Positions 37,355-48,530 of a DNA stretch of 64,000 nucleotides are shown piece after piece. The DNA is from Aquanectria penicillioides (lineage: Eukaryota; Ascomycota; Sordariomycetes; Hypocreales; Nectriaceae), in assembly GCA_003415625.1 (NCBI GenBank), contig PYIU01000006.1, forward strand, positions 1,054,001-1,118,000, written 5' to 3'. Position 1 is the first letter of the stretch, and each line of letters starts with the position of its first letter. The notes under the pieces are model-generated. The model saw only the letters and a list, made by a program, of their open reading frames with translations. It did no database searches and was not told the origin of the DNA. The position numbers and the translations under genes are program-made.

Positions 37355-38579
37355 CTACATGACTATACAATTGTTCTCTTGGCTCGGTTGTGTAGATGTT
37401 GGCGCTGTGATGGTATGCTGCCATTCGAGGTGTTCCTTGAACGTGGCCATGTCCTCGTAGCCGAGTTCCGGGTGATACGCATCCTCGTCGTCGTATTCCT
37501 CCTGGGGATGTGCTGAATCGTTTTCGCAGTAGGGACATATGAGGCCAGCCAACCAGTCGCGGTGTTGAGGAGCTACATGGTTCGCGATGGCAACGGGAGC
37601 AAAAACAACCTGCTTCTCTTGATGCCCGGCTACGGTGAATCCAGTCGCTTGCCAGTGAGGGTTGTCCGTTGTCGGGGATAGGGTGAGGATAGGCGACGCG
37701 GCAGCCTCCTGGAAGGTCCTGATGGACGGCATGGTCTCAATGTCTTCCCAGATGATGTGGCCATCGCAAAAGTCACACACGAATGCAATGTCACGATCGC
37801 CAAACCGCTGAAACGATCCAACATTGTTGCACAACTGGAGTTCTTCTCGATACCGCCGCTGGTACTCGAGCTCGTCGGGAACGGCCCGGTTTCTGGTCCA
37901 CTCCCTTTGTTTTCGGTACACCAGGAAGGCTCCAAGACAGCGTCCCGAGCCCTCTTTTTCTGAGTTGAATATTCGTCGCGCAGCCCGTCTTTGTGTGCGG
38001 TGGAGCTGGCGCTGAAGTTCGTGAGTTTCGCGAACCCAGATAGCATTGATGGGACCACCTGAGCGGCTCCATTCTCTCATGTTCTCGATGTGAGCATCGA
38101 ATTGAACCTTCAAAGCTCTTAGTTCTTCTAACGATTCATCTGGTGAATAGGGTTAGCCTATATTTGCTGACAAGCCAGTGCTGACACCCTGCAGCAATCC
38201 GCATGGCTGCTGACCCGTGTCCCTTTTACAATGCATGGCAGGAGAACAGCATCAGCATCGCAACCGACGTAGCCTAATTAGGGTAGAATACAGGGCTGGC
38301 GGGGATGGGGTGGAAGCGAGGGGGTAACCGAGGCTGGTGGAGGTGGAGGGGCCACGTACGTTTGCGATCGTTTTCATAGTATATCTGTCCATTGACGAGG
38401 GGTGACAGATCTTGGAAGTCCTTTTTGGCCTCGTCAAGCAGCTGCGCGAGCGCTCGCACCTGTTCGTGCTCGTCTGGCCCCCACTGACGCTTATCGGCCA
38501 AGTTGAGGATACGCAGACCGTCGGCGATCAGCGACGCGATGTCGGCCAGCAACTTCCCGACCGAATCGGAGCTGCTCAT
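37355..38579 (-). CDS. Coiled-coil/zinc-finger-like protein ending in CaaX box
   Basis: A 334-aa fungal protein with no family I can name. Exons 38579-38360 and 38139-37355; the intron is long for this window (220 nt, GTACGT...CCAG). Residues 1-75 and 75-190 look helical and charged (GKLLADIASLIADGLRILNLADKRQWGPDEHEQV; ESLEELRALKVQFDAHIENMREW). Then come a CDFCDG pair and, later, CPYCEND followed by FKEHLEWQH, a C2H2-like arrangement. The last four residues before the stop are CIVM, a canonical CaaX box predicting farnesylation and membrane attachment. It may act at a membrane as a signalling or adaptor protein; that is inference. Confidence 0.75.
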
Positions 38580-40446
38580 TGTCTGGACCGAGAGGAAAGA
38601 ATCGAGTCGGCGGTTCTGGGACGTTGAGGCCCTTCAAGGCGTCCCAATGGGCGGGCGCAAAGTGGTCGCGTGCGCGAGGTTCGGCGGCGGCGGCGGCGCG
38701 CAGGCAGAAAGGATGATCGATCGGGGAGGCAGTGGCTTTTGGGAGGGGGCAGTTGTGGAGATGGAATGTGTGTGTTGCAAGTCGTGGGACCTTTGTTAAG
38801 AACACCTCATTCACCGTCGTCACGGAGCGAAGAGCATCGACCGAAAAGAGCACATGGGCGGAAGGTCGGTTCGAACCGGGAACCGGCTCGAAGAGTTCGA
38901 GAGCCAAGGGCGCCGAGGTGGGATGGAGTTTATTTATTAGTCTGAGGCGCCGAGCTTGGGTGGAGGGATAGGTGTAGCCAAGAGCATGAGGCTGAGCGCT
39001 TGGCGGCGGAGTGCGGCAGACCTGCAGGGCCGTAAATGGCAGGCGTAGCGCGTGTGCGGCGTGCGGGCCAGGGTCGTCAAGCGTCGCCAAGGGAGACTGT
39101 CGCAGCGCGTACGGGGACGCACGGCAGACGCAGCAGGAATTACGCAGTGGTGTCGTCGAGAGTCCGGGGTGGTGGATGCGGAAGCCCAGGTATCGTGAGA
39201 TGGCGTCGGCCCAGTGAGGCTGTGTGTGAGGCTAGAGCCCGGACGCTTGCTGTGCCTGGTTTGGCTGCTGGGCCCTGGAGATGGAGGCCGCCAGTGGAGT
39301 GTTGACGAAGAGGCCGACGGAGAAGAATAAATAAAAACGAACAAACAAACTAAACAAAAAGAAAAGAAAAGAGCAGAAAGCACCGCAAGTGAACTGAGCG
39401 GGGGAGTGGCTTCGTTTTCGCCTGGTTACTTCACGATAGGTAGCAGTAGTCCGCAGAGATATGGTTGTTGTTTTTGTATCCGTATGTGCAGCTGCTACGT
39501 TGTAAGTTTGAACTGCTGCCCACGGGTCCCGCCGCCAGTTGACGGAATGGGGAACAGCCCAGGGCCTAGGAGCAGTGAGTGGTGCACTGGTGGTAGCAGT
39601 GGTGGCTTGGTTTCATGCTAGGACTCTGCTACTCCAGGCCAAGGCCGCCCGCTGCACAGAGCGCCTACAGAGCATGCTGTCACTGAAGACGCCCTGGAAA
39701 GCTTCCCTGGACACTGGCATCGGGGACGCCGCGGTCTAGGTGCTGCTCCTCCCCCAGAGCAACTGACGTCCAGTGGAGTGCAGGGCTGTCGTAACGGCGT
39801 GCGTCGGCCCTTGCAGCACCCTCACCTCAGCCACCTCTAAAACAGCGAGGTGGGGGCCGCTATGACGCCCTGCGTTCAGGGGAGCTCAGAGGGATGCAGT
39901 GCCGGGACTGCCTCCCGTCAGTCGGTTCTGAAAATAACACACGGAACCTTAACCCCCAGACCAGGTGCTCCAATCAACTTGGAATCAGACTGCTGGCCCG
40001 TTTATGCGGGGACATTGCGCCCGGCTTGCGTGATAAACAGCCGGATTGGACCAGCGACCAGCGCTGCGGCGGCCGTAGGGCTGGGATGGAGGGTGACAAG
40101 AACTGCTGGGTCGAATGGGAAGACTCGGGACCCGGGTGGGATGTGCCGAGCAGGATGCAGATGGTGGCTAGCTCGAAATAAGCATCAAGGAAGCGCAGGA
40201 ATCTACTTGGTCAACCTAAATAGGATATTGCATGAGACAACTCTCGCCTTGACTGCAAGCCAAGGTTTGCTTTTGATTGACAATTACACACACGAGCACA
40301 AGAGCCAAGAGCAATACTCTGCTGATTCTGTTTCCCCAAGACCCCCCATCTTATTCTTCCTTGTTCTTCTTTCGTGTCATCTCGGCATTCGCGCCGAGCA
40401 CCACAACTACATGTACAAGAGGTAGAGTCTAGGGCGATGCTCTACT
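38580..40446. other. 1.9-kb intergenic region, no supported gene
   Basis: Upstream of the CaaX gene and downstream of CLPTM1. GC-rich DNA gives several chance open frames (39090-38491 minus, 39850-40425 plus). None resembles a known family. A-rich tract at 39328-39375. Confidence 0.5.
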
Positions 40447-42595
40447 TTACTTCCGCTTCTTGGCCTTGCCGGTATCGGCGCCGGTCGCCTTGCCCTCAAC
40501 CTCCCTGATCTTCTCGGCCGTCTCCTCCTTGGCCTCAACTTGCTTCTTCTCGGCGCTTCCCTCCTTGGCCTCAACCTGCTTAGTCTCCGGCTCATCGTCG
40601 TCGCCACCCTGGCCGAACTCGTTGACTCGGCTGTAATCAATGCGGTATGCCCATCGCTGGTACAGGTAGATGAAGAAGATGATGTCGTCACGGAACGTCG
40701 ACAGACGGTGCAGGAACGGCATCTTGATGGTGAAGGCGAAGAGATCGTCAATGAAGGTGTTGAGGAACTTGTACATCATGGCCTTGGCTGGCATGTGAGC
40801 CACGCTCTTGAGGCGGTAGTTGATGTACAGGGAAGGAACCATCATCAAGAAGCCATAGGCGTACACAGAACCGACAAGGGTAGTGATGATGTACGAGTAC
40901 CACGACTTGTGTGTCTCATAGATGAGCGAATAGATGCCGTACGCGATCAGGAGAGGCACGGCTGCAATGTACACGTACTTGAAGGCAATCTCGTCGTACT
41001 CCTTGGTCTTCTCCTCGGTCTCAGTGAGCTTCTGCTTATCCTCGAACACGATGGAGAAGGGGAGCATGGATCCAGGTCGGCCAGCAACCACGCGCACGTT
41101 GACTATGGTGGTAATCTTCCAGAACTCGATAAGAATGCCAACTACTTGCGTACCGAGAATCATCCAGCTAGTGTTCTGCGAGTTATCCAGGAGATACAGG
41201 AAGATGACGGCCTGCATGAACACATTGGCCAAAATAGATCGGACCGAGATGCCGACATTGTCCTTCTTCTTGCGGTAGTGGGCAATGTCTGATCCGAAGG
41301 CGAGCGTCTCGAGGAACATGTGAGCAATGCTGACGACAATGGTTACACCCAGCAAGATGGGGTTAGTGTCGATGAAAATTTCCTTGACCATTTCAATCTC
41401 AGTGCCGTCACCACCGCCGGGGAGAGAGTTGCCGTAGGCAGCCTGGCGCGCGGACTCCTTGGAGTTGGTCTCCATAGTAGCCATGATCTGGAACTGCCAG
41501 CTGACCAGGTTTGCCAGATCAATGCGAAGAGGGAGCTCAGTAACAGTTTCGTTGAGAAGGGTCATGTGGGCCTTCAGTTGCCAGAAGGTGTTGATGAACA
41601 AAATAGGGTCTGAAACACCAAAGTTAGGGGTATCAAAATCAAGGTCGAGATGATGGATGGTTTAACTTACAGTACCAGCCATTCTGACCACTTCCATCGC
41701 GAGCGCCAGTGGCCTCCAGGCGCACGTATTGTCGGAGAGCAGCAGGAAGGGCTCCGAACTCCTTGACACCGCCATCGGGAATGAACGAGAAACTGGCATT
41801 GGGTGATAGTAGTTGGCGAAAATGGGACCTGCGGGCTCTTCCTCCTCTGGCTGCTCAGGCTCGGCCTCGGGGAGATTGTCCAACAGGTTGCGGGTCTTAG
41901 CGATCTTCTTCTTGGGCAGATACTGAGTTAGAGGCCAAGCAAAGTGGTAGGCCTTGGCGGTGTCATAGCCGGGCTGTCTAGGATCGAGGTTGCTGCCAGG
42001 AAGACCAATGTAGAAGTGTCCCCACAGGGTGCCATTGTTCTGAACGGCCTTGGGAACAGGGAACGTGGTCTCCACGACGCGCTTGTCCGAGTAGTTGTTG
42101 AGTTGGAACTCCTTCTCGTTGAGAACAAGGTACTCGCTGGGGACCTCGGGAATGGGCAACGGGTTGAACGAGGGCGACAGAGTGACAATGACGTCGACAT
42201 GACTGTCCTGGGGCCAGATAGGGGCAATCTTCTTGGGAATGTGCCTGTATGTAGCGCCTTCGTCGAGTGCGTTGGGCCGGAGCTGGAACGCCGGGATTTC
42301 GTCGAGGTTTCCAGCAACTCGGATGGTTTCGCCAGTCTCGGGGTTCGTGATGGGCACCGCAGTTTGGTCCTTGCGGTTCATGTAGTTGAGGACGGTGTTG
42401 ATGCCAAAGTAGATGGCGCCGCCCATGAGGAGTTTGTTGAAGCTAAGGCCCTGTGCGACAATGCAAGGTTAGCAAATACCCGTAGGCAGCAGCGGCGACG
42501 ATTAGCCTGCGTAGATGGCTACTTACACCTCCTTGTTCCTGCTGCTGCTGCCCTTGACCGGCAGGCCGGCGAGGGAGGACGGCTCTCTCGGCCAT
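40447..42595 (-). CDS. CLPTM1 family membrane protein, one frameshift
   Basis: Homologue of human cleft lip and palate transmembrane protein 1, a multi-pass ER/Golgi protein linked to lipid scrambling and receptor trafficking. Exons 42595-42527, 42450-41671, 41609-40447; introns 76 and 61 nt. Family segments: WPQDSHVDVIVTLSPSF, GTLWGHFYIGL, YYHPNASFSFIPDGG, WYYPILFINTFWQLKAHMTLLNETVTELPLRI, and helices such as DTNPILLGVTIVVSIAHMFLETLAFGSD. The C-terminus is Lys/Glu-rich and ends KAKKRK, like an ER-retrieval tail. The frame breaks at 41801-41803: after FANYYHP the reading must move by one base to give NASFSFIPDGGVKEFGALPAALRQYV. With it the total is 2013 nt (670 aa). Confidence 0.88.
41801..41803. 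other. Frameshift site in CLPTM1 (G run one base short)
   Basis: Coding strand reads CAC CCA ATG CCA GTT; with one more C it is CAC CCC AAT GCC AGT TTC, i.e. HPNASF, matching the family (human has HPN at this place). Exons sum to 2012 nt, one short of a multiple of three. Confidence 0.85.
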
Positions 42596-43895
42596 GATAT
42601 CTGTCGCCTCTGGTGGAGGAGCGAAGACCAAGGCAGTTCAATAGGGTTGGAGACGGGTGGTTGTCTCGCTATGCGACCGTCTTCACAGGCCGAACTGTCG
42701 CGACTGCTGAATGGTGGCAGGTAGGTGGAGGTTGTCGCAAGACGAAATCTCCTCGGCCCATTTGTCGCTTGGAGAATACGTACGTTGCAATTTGGTCGTC
42801 GGCCCTCATCAGCGGGAAGGGCATTGTAGCTAAATTGCTCTGGCCTACCTAATCGGGGCAAAGCGACCCGCTAGAGCTTGCGCTGACGTGCTGCTAGGGA
42901 GCGGCGAATCAGGGAGAGGCCACCGGCCACGCACCCCACTAAAGCATTGTAGGGAGGTGAAGGGCCGTCCGATAAAGGAAGTCTTGGGCCGCTTGATACG
43001 CTGAGACTCCACTGGCAACGAGCCTCCGGTGCCTGACCCCGAGTGCCTGCTTCAGTGGCCACAGCAAGGCCACAGCGAACGTGTTTGGTAGTTAATAATG
43101 GCTGCCCCTCATCCATTCATAGTCATGACGGCCACACTGCCCCGCCACCACTCACAGCGACGCATCCCCGAAACTCGACCAAACCAGAAGCCAGCCCGCC
43201 ACTTGGCCTTCCTTCTACCGAGCGCCCTCACTAACTAGGTGCTGCGTGGTTTGGTAATTCCCGTCCCCAACCTGGACTAGACTCTGCTTGGAATCGTGCC
43301 CCTTGTGCCAGGACACGGGGCCCTCGTGTCCTGCTGACCCGCGACCCCGAGCCAGTCGCAAGGTTGCTACTGAACATTCCGCCGTGAACCGTGGCACCGC
43401 ATGGACCGTTGAGGCGGGCAATTGGATACGGCGCTGGGCAGATGCGGAGGTTTGAGGAGTGTGAAAGTGGATCTTAGATAGGTACCGGTAATGTTGTAGC
43501 CACCATGACTGATGACCGATGTGCTCGCCGCCTTTCCCGTCCTTCATGACAACACTTCTGCCAAGCAGCCCAATTTCGTCCTTCTTTTCTTTTTCTCTTT
43601 GCCCTTTTCCCCTTTCATTCCACTTTCAACCCTTTAAACATCCAGCACCATTGGATTCAACAAAGATCTGTCGTCCTTATTGTTATTGTTTCCTCCTTTC
43701 CCTTGCCACTAGCTCTTACACCCTGAGACAAAAGACAAGCGCCATCTTCTCATCAAAGTCTGCTCTGTCACGTATCATTCATTCCCTTACATACCGACTA
43801 ACTTTCCCCCAGACCGACTATTCGTTTGGTCAATCTTTACCTCTTTCCGACTTTCCATCCATCCTTATCGGCTTTTCGTTTCCAAGGACAGCATC
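42596..43895. other. Intergenic between divergent CLPTM1 and LOG genes
   Basis: 1.3 kb upstream of both genes. The part next to LOG (about 43550-43890) is a pyrimidine-rich leader, typical of well-expressed fungal genes. No additional gene supported. Confidence 0.5.
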
Positions 43896-44743
43896 ATGAC
43901 TGCCGACAACCAATCTCACCAGCCTGTCGCTGAGAACGGCCCTGCCGCGAATGGCTCCTCGACCACGGCCAACGGCCATCCTCGCACCAAGATTTGTGTC
44001 TATTGTGGTGCCAGTGCTGGTGCCAGTCCTGCTCATCTCGAAGCTGCCCGTCAGCTCGGCAGAGTCATGGCCGCAAACAACATCGATCTAGGTGAGTCAC
44101 GCCGGCCAATGCCGCGTGGGGCCGCTCTCAGGGTCCCAATACAACTGCCGGAGCCCGCCGGCGAGATAAGAGTTGAACTGCAAACTGACGTAGGTGGACA
44201 GTGTATGGAGGCGGCACTGTAGGTCTCATGGGAGAAGTCGCGAAGACAATTGTGTCCATCAACGGCCCGAAGTCCGTCCATGGAATTATCCCCGAGGCCT
44301 TGGTCAAGTATGAGCGGGATGGTACATACCAAACCGTCAACAGGAACAATCAGGTCGTTCCTGATGAGGATGTGTATGGCGTGACGACGGTTGTCGAGGA
44401 CATGCACACCCGCAAGAAGCTCATGGCCGAGGAAGTTTTCAATGGAGGACCCGGCAGCGGCTTCATCGGTCTCAGTGGTGGATTCGGAACTATGGAGGAG
44501 ATCTTCGAGACCACGACCTGGAACCAGCTCGGCATCCACAGCCAGGGAATCGTTCTTCTCAACATTGAAGGCTATTGGGACGGTATCATTCAGTGGATGG
44601 ATCGAGCTGCTGAGGAAGGATTCGTCAAGCCGGCTAACAAGAACATCCTTGTCACTGCCAACACTGCCGAGGACGCCATCAAGGCACTCCGTGACTACAA
44701 GGTTTCTGAAGCCATTTTCCAGCTTCAATGGGGAAAGCAGTGA
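43896..44743 (+). CDS. LOG family phosphoribohydrolase (cytokinin-activating type)
   Basis: Member of the LOG family (Pfam 'possible lysine decarboxylase'), whose plant members release free cytokinin base from the riboside 5'-monophosphate. Exons 43896-44091 and 44202-44743; intron 110 nt. 245 aa. The first about 30 residues are a low-complexity tail (MTADNQSHQPVAENGPAANGSS). Core motifs: KICVYCGASAGASPAHLEAARQLG, LVYGGGTVGLMGEVA, MHTRKKLM, and GLSGGFGTMEEIFETTTWNQLGIH. The usual PGGxGTxxE is SGGFGTMEE, with Pro replaced by Ser but the catalytic Glu kept. The activity as cytokinin enzyme is inferred from the family; a general nucleotide-hydrolase role is also possible. A 14-bp C/T repeat follows the stop. 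Confidence 0.88.
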
Positions 44744-45147
44744 AAATTCCACAAACAAATGAATTCCTTTTCTCTTTTTTTCCTTTTCTTTTTTTCCTTT
44801 TCTTTTTTTCCTTTTCTTTTTTTCCTTTTCTTTTTTTTTTCCCGTTTCGAAAAGATGGAAGCTGGGTATCGGGAGCTTCCTTCAGCCGTTAGAAGGCGGT
44901 CTAGCGTTGGGGGCCAATCGATATGGCTGACTGATGTCAGCTGCTCTCCAATTGGCGCTGGTGTAACATAGTTGGCACAATACCACATTGACACGAGAGT
45001 AGATGAGTTATGATCATAGTTATTGCTTTCAACCGACCGACGTAAGACCCGTGACTGCTGCTTCTGCAGCTTGTAATTGTACATGATCTAACTAGCTAGC
45101 ACCTGCCCCGACGCCGCCATTTATTCCCCTTCTATTAGCGGTCTAGC
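44744..45147. other. Intergenic between convergent LOG and alpha6 genes
   Basis: 404 bp; contains the pyrimidine tandem repeat at 44764-44843 and the 3' ends of both genes. Confidence 0.5.
44764..44843 (+). repeat. Pyrimidine tandem repeat, 14-bp unit
   Basis: At least four near-perfect copies of CCTTTTCTTTTTTT (from 44782), preceded by a variant copy and ending in a long T run. Lies in the 3' UTR of the LOG gene. Homopurine-homopyrimidine tracts can form triplex DNA. Confidence 0.9.
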
Positions 45148-46071
45148 TTAGCTATCCACCTCCATGCCCTCGGCCTCTTCTCCGCCACCTTGGCTTTCGG
45201 CCACGCTCTCGATCCATTCCTGCACCTCGAATCCGTCGTAAAGCTTGAAGGGCTCGACGGTGGCGTCCTCCTTGACACCCACCACACCGACTGAAGTGTT
45301 CTCCACGGTCAGCTCCTTGTCTTGCACCAGACTCTCCTTCAGGGCCTTGAGGCCGTGCTGGATAAGCTCTTCTCTCGAGCAGTCGGCAAAGGAGTCAATG
45401 TGTCGCTCGAGATAAGTTCGGGCCATCTGGCTTCGCGCACCAATGGCAAAGGCGAGCATCTCCTCCGTCATCCCCGAGGGCTGGAACTCGAATAGATGGG
45501 GGCCACGCTCATCAACACCAGCAACAAGCAGGCCGACACCGTACGGCCGCTTGCCATAAACTTGGGTGTTGATCTGTGCCTTCTCGCCGATCATGTCGAC
45601 GAGGGAGCGAAGGGGGATGGCGCGACCGTAGGTGAGTCGGTGGCCAAGGCACTGCTGCTTCATGAAGTTGGAGAGGACGCGGGCGTCGGAGGTAAGACCG
45701 GCGATGGCGATACCGGCATGCTCATCGATGGAGAACAGCTTCTTCTGGTAGGAGGATAGCTCCTCGGCGTTGCGCTATAGTACGCGCAGGTTAGAAATGC
45801 CTGCCTTCACATGTCCGTAGTTGAGGGAGAGCAAGACGGCGTACCTTGATTGCGCACAGGACGGCGTGGGTCTTGCTGGCAATACCGACAACGACGGAAC
45901 CCTGCTTCACAGCCTCCGCAGCATACTCAATCTGGAATATTCGGCCCTGGGGCGAGCTGTGCTGATGTTAGCGAGCTGAAGCAGCCGGAGAGCTGTGGGC
46001 CCCGTTGCACTGGCTGTATGGGGGTCGACGTACAATGTGACGGAATCGTTGTCGTAGTTGTTTCTGAACAT
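45148..46071 (-). CDS. PRE5: 20S proteasome subunit alpha6 (PSMA1/Pre5)
   Basis: Alpha-ring subunit of the 20S proteasome, 258 aa. Exons 46071-46034, 45956-45845, 45774-45148; introns 77 and 70 nt, sum 777 nt. The N-terminus [32 protein letters not shown] carries the alpha-subunit signature. The following [34 protein letters not shown] and [15 protein letters not shown] segments identify the alpha6 (PSMA1) type. The tail is acidic ([10 protein letters not shown]), as often seen in this subunit. The first exon is only 38 nt, so the start codon is easily missed by automatic callers. Confidence 0.93.
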
Positions 46072-46440
46072 GGTGAGAGGATAGCTGCTCTAGCAGCGTC
46101 GTAAAGGATCGATTCGGGAAATTTGATCGAGCCGAGGAGGGGGTCAGGGGTGTTGGAGACGGACTGGTGAGCGGGAGCTTCGGCGGGCGATGGTTGGAGT
46201 TGGAGTTTGGTGTTGAGGTGGTCAAGGCTAAGCAACGTCAAGGTAAAGGTCCACGCAGTCGCCAGGCAGCTCAAGCTTCGTCGCCTTGCTAGGCTTGTGT
46301 TGGTTGGCTGTGGCTGGTGGACTAGTGGCTGGGTACCCAGCGCCTCAATAACTGCCGTAGAAATCCCGCGACACCGCCTTCCCCTTTGGTAAATGTTTCA
46401 TCATGGAGCTGTTCACAGGCTAGAGGGGCACTGGCCAATG
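46072..46440. other. Intergenic: alpha6 promoter
   Basis: 369 bp upstream of the proteasome gene. No element recognised with confidence. Confidence 0.45.
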
Positions 46441-46834
46441 TTACACGCACAACGGGCTTTGAGTCTTCGAAGTTCTGGTTTCGTCGGTACGGAATCTTTC
46501 ATCAAGAACCAGTCTGAGAAACCATGCTTGCTTGAACTTGGCGTTTTGGAAACCCCATAAAACATTGCACGTTCTTACCTCACGTTGAGTAAAAAGGCCA
46601 CCGCGGGCCCTAATCCAATGGCGAGCTCGCTCTTGACGCAGCTCATTAGCTGAGCAAAAACCCTTGTTCATGACGCACGGTCGTTTGCATTACTTCAATG
46701 AGTCTTGTTTCTTGCTTTCCTCTGTATTGGCGACTCCCATCATCCCACGCTTCCATGACAAAAGTGATTATGTTTCCTCCGAAGCCGGCCATCTCATCCC
46801 ACGTTAATGGCGGCGGCTGGTGCGGAGTCGACAT
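46441..46834 (-). CDS. Possible small protein of 94 aa, three exons
   Basis: Tentative gene. Exons 46834-46694, 46649-46579, 46513-46441 sum to 285 nt and stay open throughout. The protein begins MSTPHQPPPLTWDEMAGFGGN and has one hydrophobic stretch, SELAIGLGPAVAFLLNV, followed by a charged tail. Donors are GTAATG and GTAAGA; intron 1 is only 44 nt, at the lower limit, and intron 2 is 65 nt. Without splicing the first frame ends after 62 codons. I do not recognise the family. It lies head to head with phosphoserine aminotransferase, 354 bp apart. It may be chance. Confidence 0.35.
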
Positions 46835-47188
46835 GTAGAATTTTCCTCTGACGAATGAAGAGCGTCCCTGGGTACAACCGATCCCTCAAATTCCTCTTCC
46901 CCCCTCTTACCTCTCCCCAGTAATTAGACACTCAACTCATTCTCAATGAGTCATCCAATAGGAAAAGGCCGCACTTGAGTTTCTAGACTTGTGACTCGAC
47001 AAACGAGGCGACCCTGGTGTGCTGCAAGACGAACAATTGGCACAAGCGCTAAGGGATGACCTAAACCGGGGAACGGCAGAATAACGTAGTGGTCCCTCAC
47101 CTCTTACAAGATTTGAACCATTTGTGCCCCTCCGTCGATAGTTCCCTTCTCGAATCACCGACGTACTCTACCGCAACCAATTCACACC
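46835..47188. promoter_or_regulatory. Promoter region of phosphoserine aminotransferase
   Basis: 354 bp upstream of the serine-biosynthesis gene, perhaps shared with the small gene on the other strand. It contains one perfect Gcn4/CPC1-type site at 46947-46953 and a near match TGACTCG at 46992-46998. Confidence 0.55.
46947..46953 (-). promoter_or_regulatory. CPC1/Gcn4-type binding site (TGACTCA)
   Basis: Reads TGAGTCA on the plus strand, the perfect Gcn4/CPC1 heptamer, 236 bp upstream of the phosphoserine aminotransferase ATG. Position and gene function fit general amino-acid (cross-pathway) control; binding is inferred. Confidence 0.6.
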
Positions 47189-48530
47189 ATGCCTTCCAGA
47201 TCAGATATCACCTACTTTGGCGCTGGCCCTGCCCTGCTGCCCACTGATGTTCTCGAGACTGCTGCCCATGCGCTGCTCGACTATAATGGGACCGGCTTGG
47301 GCATTGCTGAGCACTCTCACCGATCTGAGCATGCTAGCACCATTCTCAAAGAGGCTAAAGAGGATCTTACCAGCTACCTCGATATTCCCGAGGATTACGA
47401 TGTTCTATTCATGCAGGGCGGCGGCACTGGCGGATTCTCTGCCACCTTGTATAACCTTGTCGGCGTCTGGGTGACGAAGAAGAAGGCTCAGATTGCTGCG
47501 CAGCTGGGCAAGCCCGAGGATGATTCTGCCGTTATTGAGGCGCTTAAGACTGCTGTGGAGAAGGATCTCAAGGTTGACTATCTTATCACTGGAAGCTGGT
47601 CCAAGAAGGCCCATGAGGAGGCTACCCGTCTGCTCGGACCCGAGTTCGTCAACGTCGTTGCTGATGGCCGCAAGGTCAACGACGGCAAGTTCGGCAAGAT
47701 TCCCGAGGAGAGCACCTGGAACCTCTCTAAGACATCTGCCTTGGTTTATTATTGCGACAATGAGACTGTCGACGGTGTCGAATTCCCTGCCTTCCCCCAG
47801 ACGCTTCTTCCTGGCCCGAACGGCGAGGGTCCCATTGTCGTTGCCGATATGTCGTCCAACATCTTGTCCCGAAGGATTCCCGTGAAGAACTTCTCCATCA
47901 TCTTCTTTGGAGCGCAGAAGAACCTGGGAACCCCTGGTATCACCGGCGTTATCATCAAGAAGAGCCTTCTTGCTCCCGTGGCCCCTCAACCTGAGCCTGC
48001 TTTGCTTCGAAAGCTTGGCCTTCCCATCCCCCCTATTATCCTTCAGTACGACATTATTGCTAAGAACAACTCTCTGTACAACACCCTTCCTATCTTCGAG
48101 TAAGTTATTTTACCAAAAAGAAAAACCCCTCAAGTTTGATTCTCCGCTAACAGTAACAAGTGTCTTCATTGCCGGTCAAGTTCTCAAAAGGCTTCTTCGC
48201 ACTTACGCCGACAAGGTTGATGGCCAAGAGGCCGTGGCCAAAACCAAGGCACAGGCTATTTACGGTGCTCTTGAGGCCAACCCCAGTATTTACCGCATCG
48301 TCCCTGACAAGTCAGCACGCTCAAATATGAACATTTGCTTCCGCGTCACCAAGGGTGATGATGTTGATACCGCCGAGAAGGCATTCCTGAAAGAAGCCAC
48401 TGCTCTTGGCCTGACTGGTCTCAAGGGTCACCGTTCGGTGGGAGGTATTCGTGCTAGCAACTACAACTCTATCCCTATTGAGGGTGCCGAAAAGTTGGCC
48501 AAGTTCATCCAGACTTTTGCTTCTTCTTGA
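47189..48530 (+). CDS. SER1: Phosphoserine aminotransferase
   Basis: Class V PLP-dependent enzyme converting 3-phosphohydroxypyruvate and glutamate to phosphoserine in serine biosynthesis. Exons 47189-48099 and 48161-48530, intron 61 nt with acceptor AACAAG; 426 aa. Family marks: YFGAGPALLPTDVLE at the N-terminus, EHSHRSEHASTILKEA, FMQGGGTGGFSATLYN, and the PLP lysine K244 in FFGAQKNLGTPGITGVI. The end GLKGHRSVGGIRASNYNSIPIEGAEKLAKFI is the substrate-binding His/Arg region. Regulation through the upstream Gcn4/CPC1 site is likely. The gene is intact. Confidence 0.93.

Noticed and set aside
38870..38890. GGTTCGAACC, B-box-like
   Set aside because: No T-stem pairing and no A box upstream at a normal distance.
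38491..39090. 199-codon minus frame upstream of the CaaX gene
   Set aside because: Overlaps the first exon and promoter of the CaaX gene in another frame; random-looking protein.
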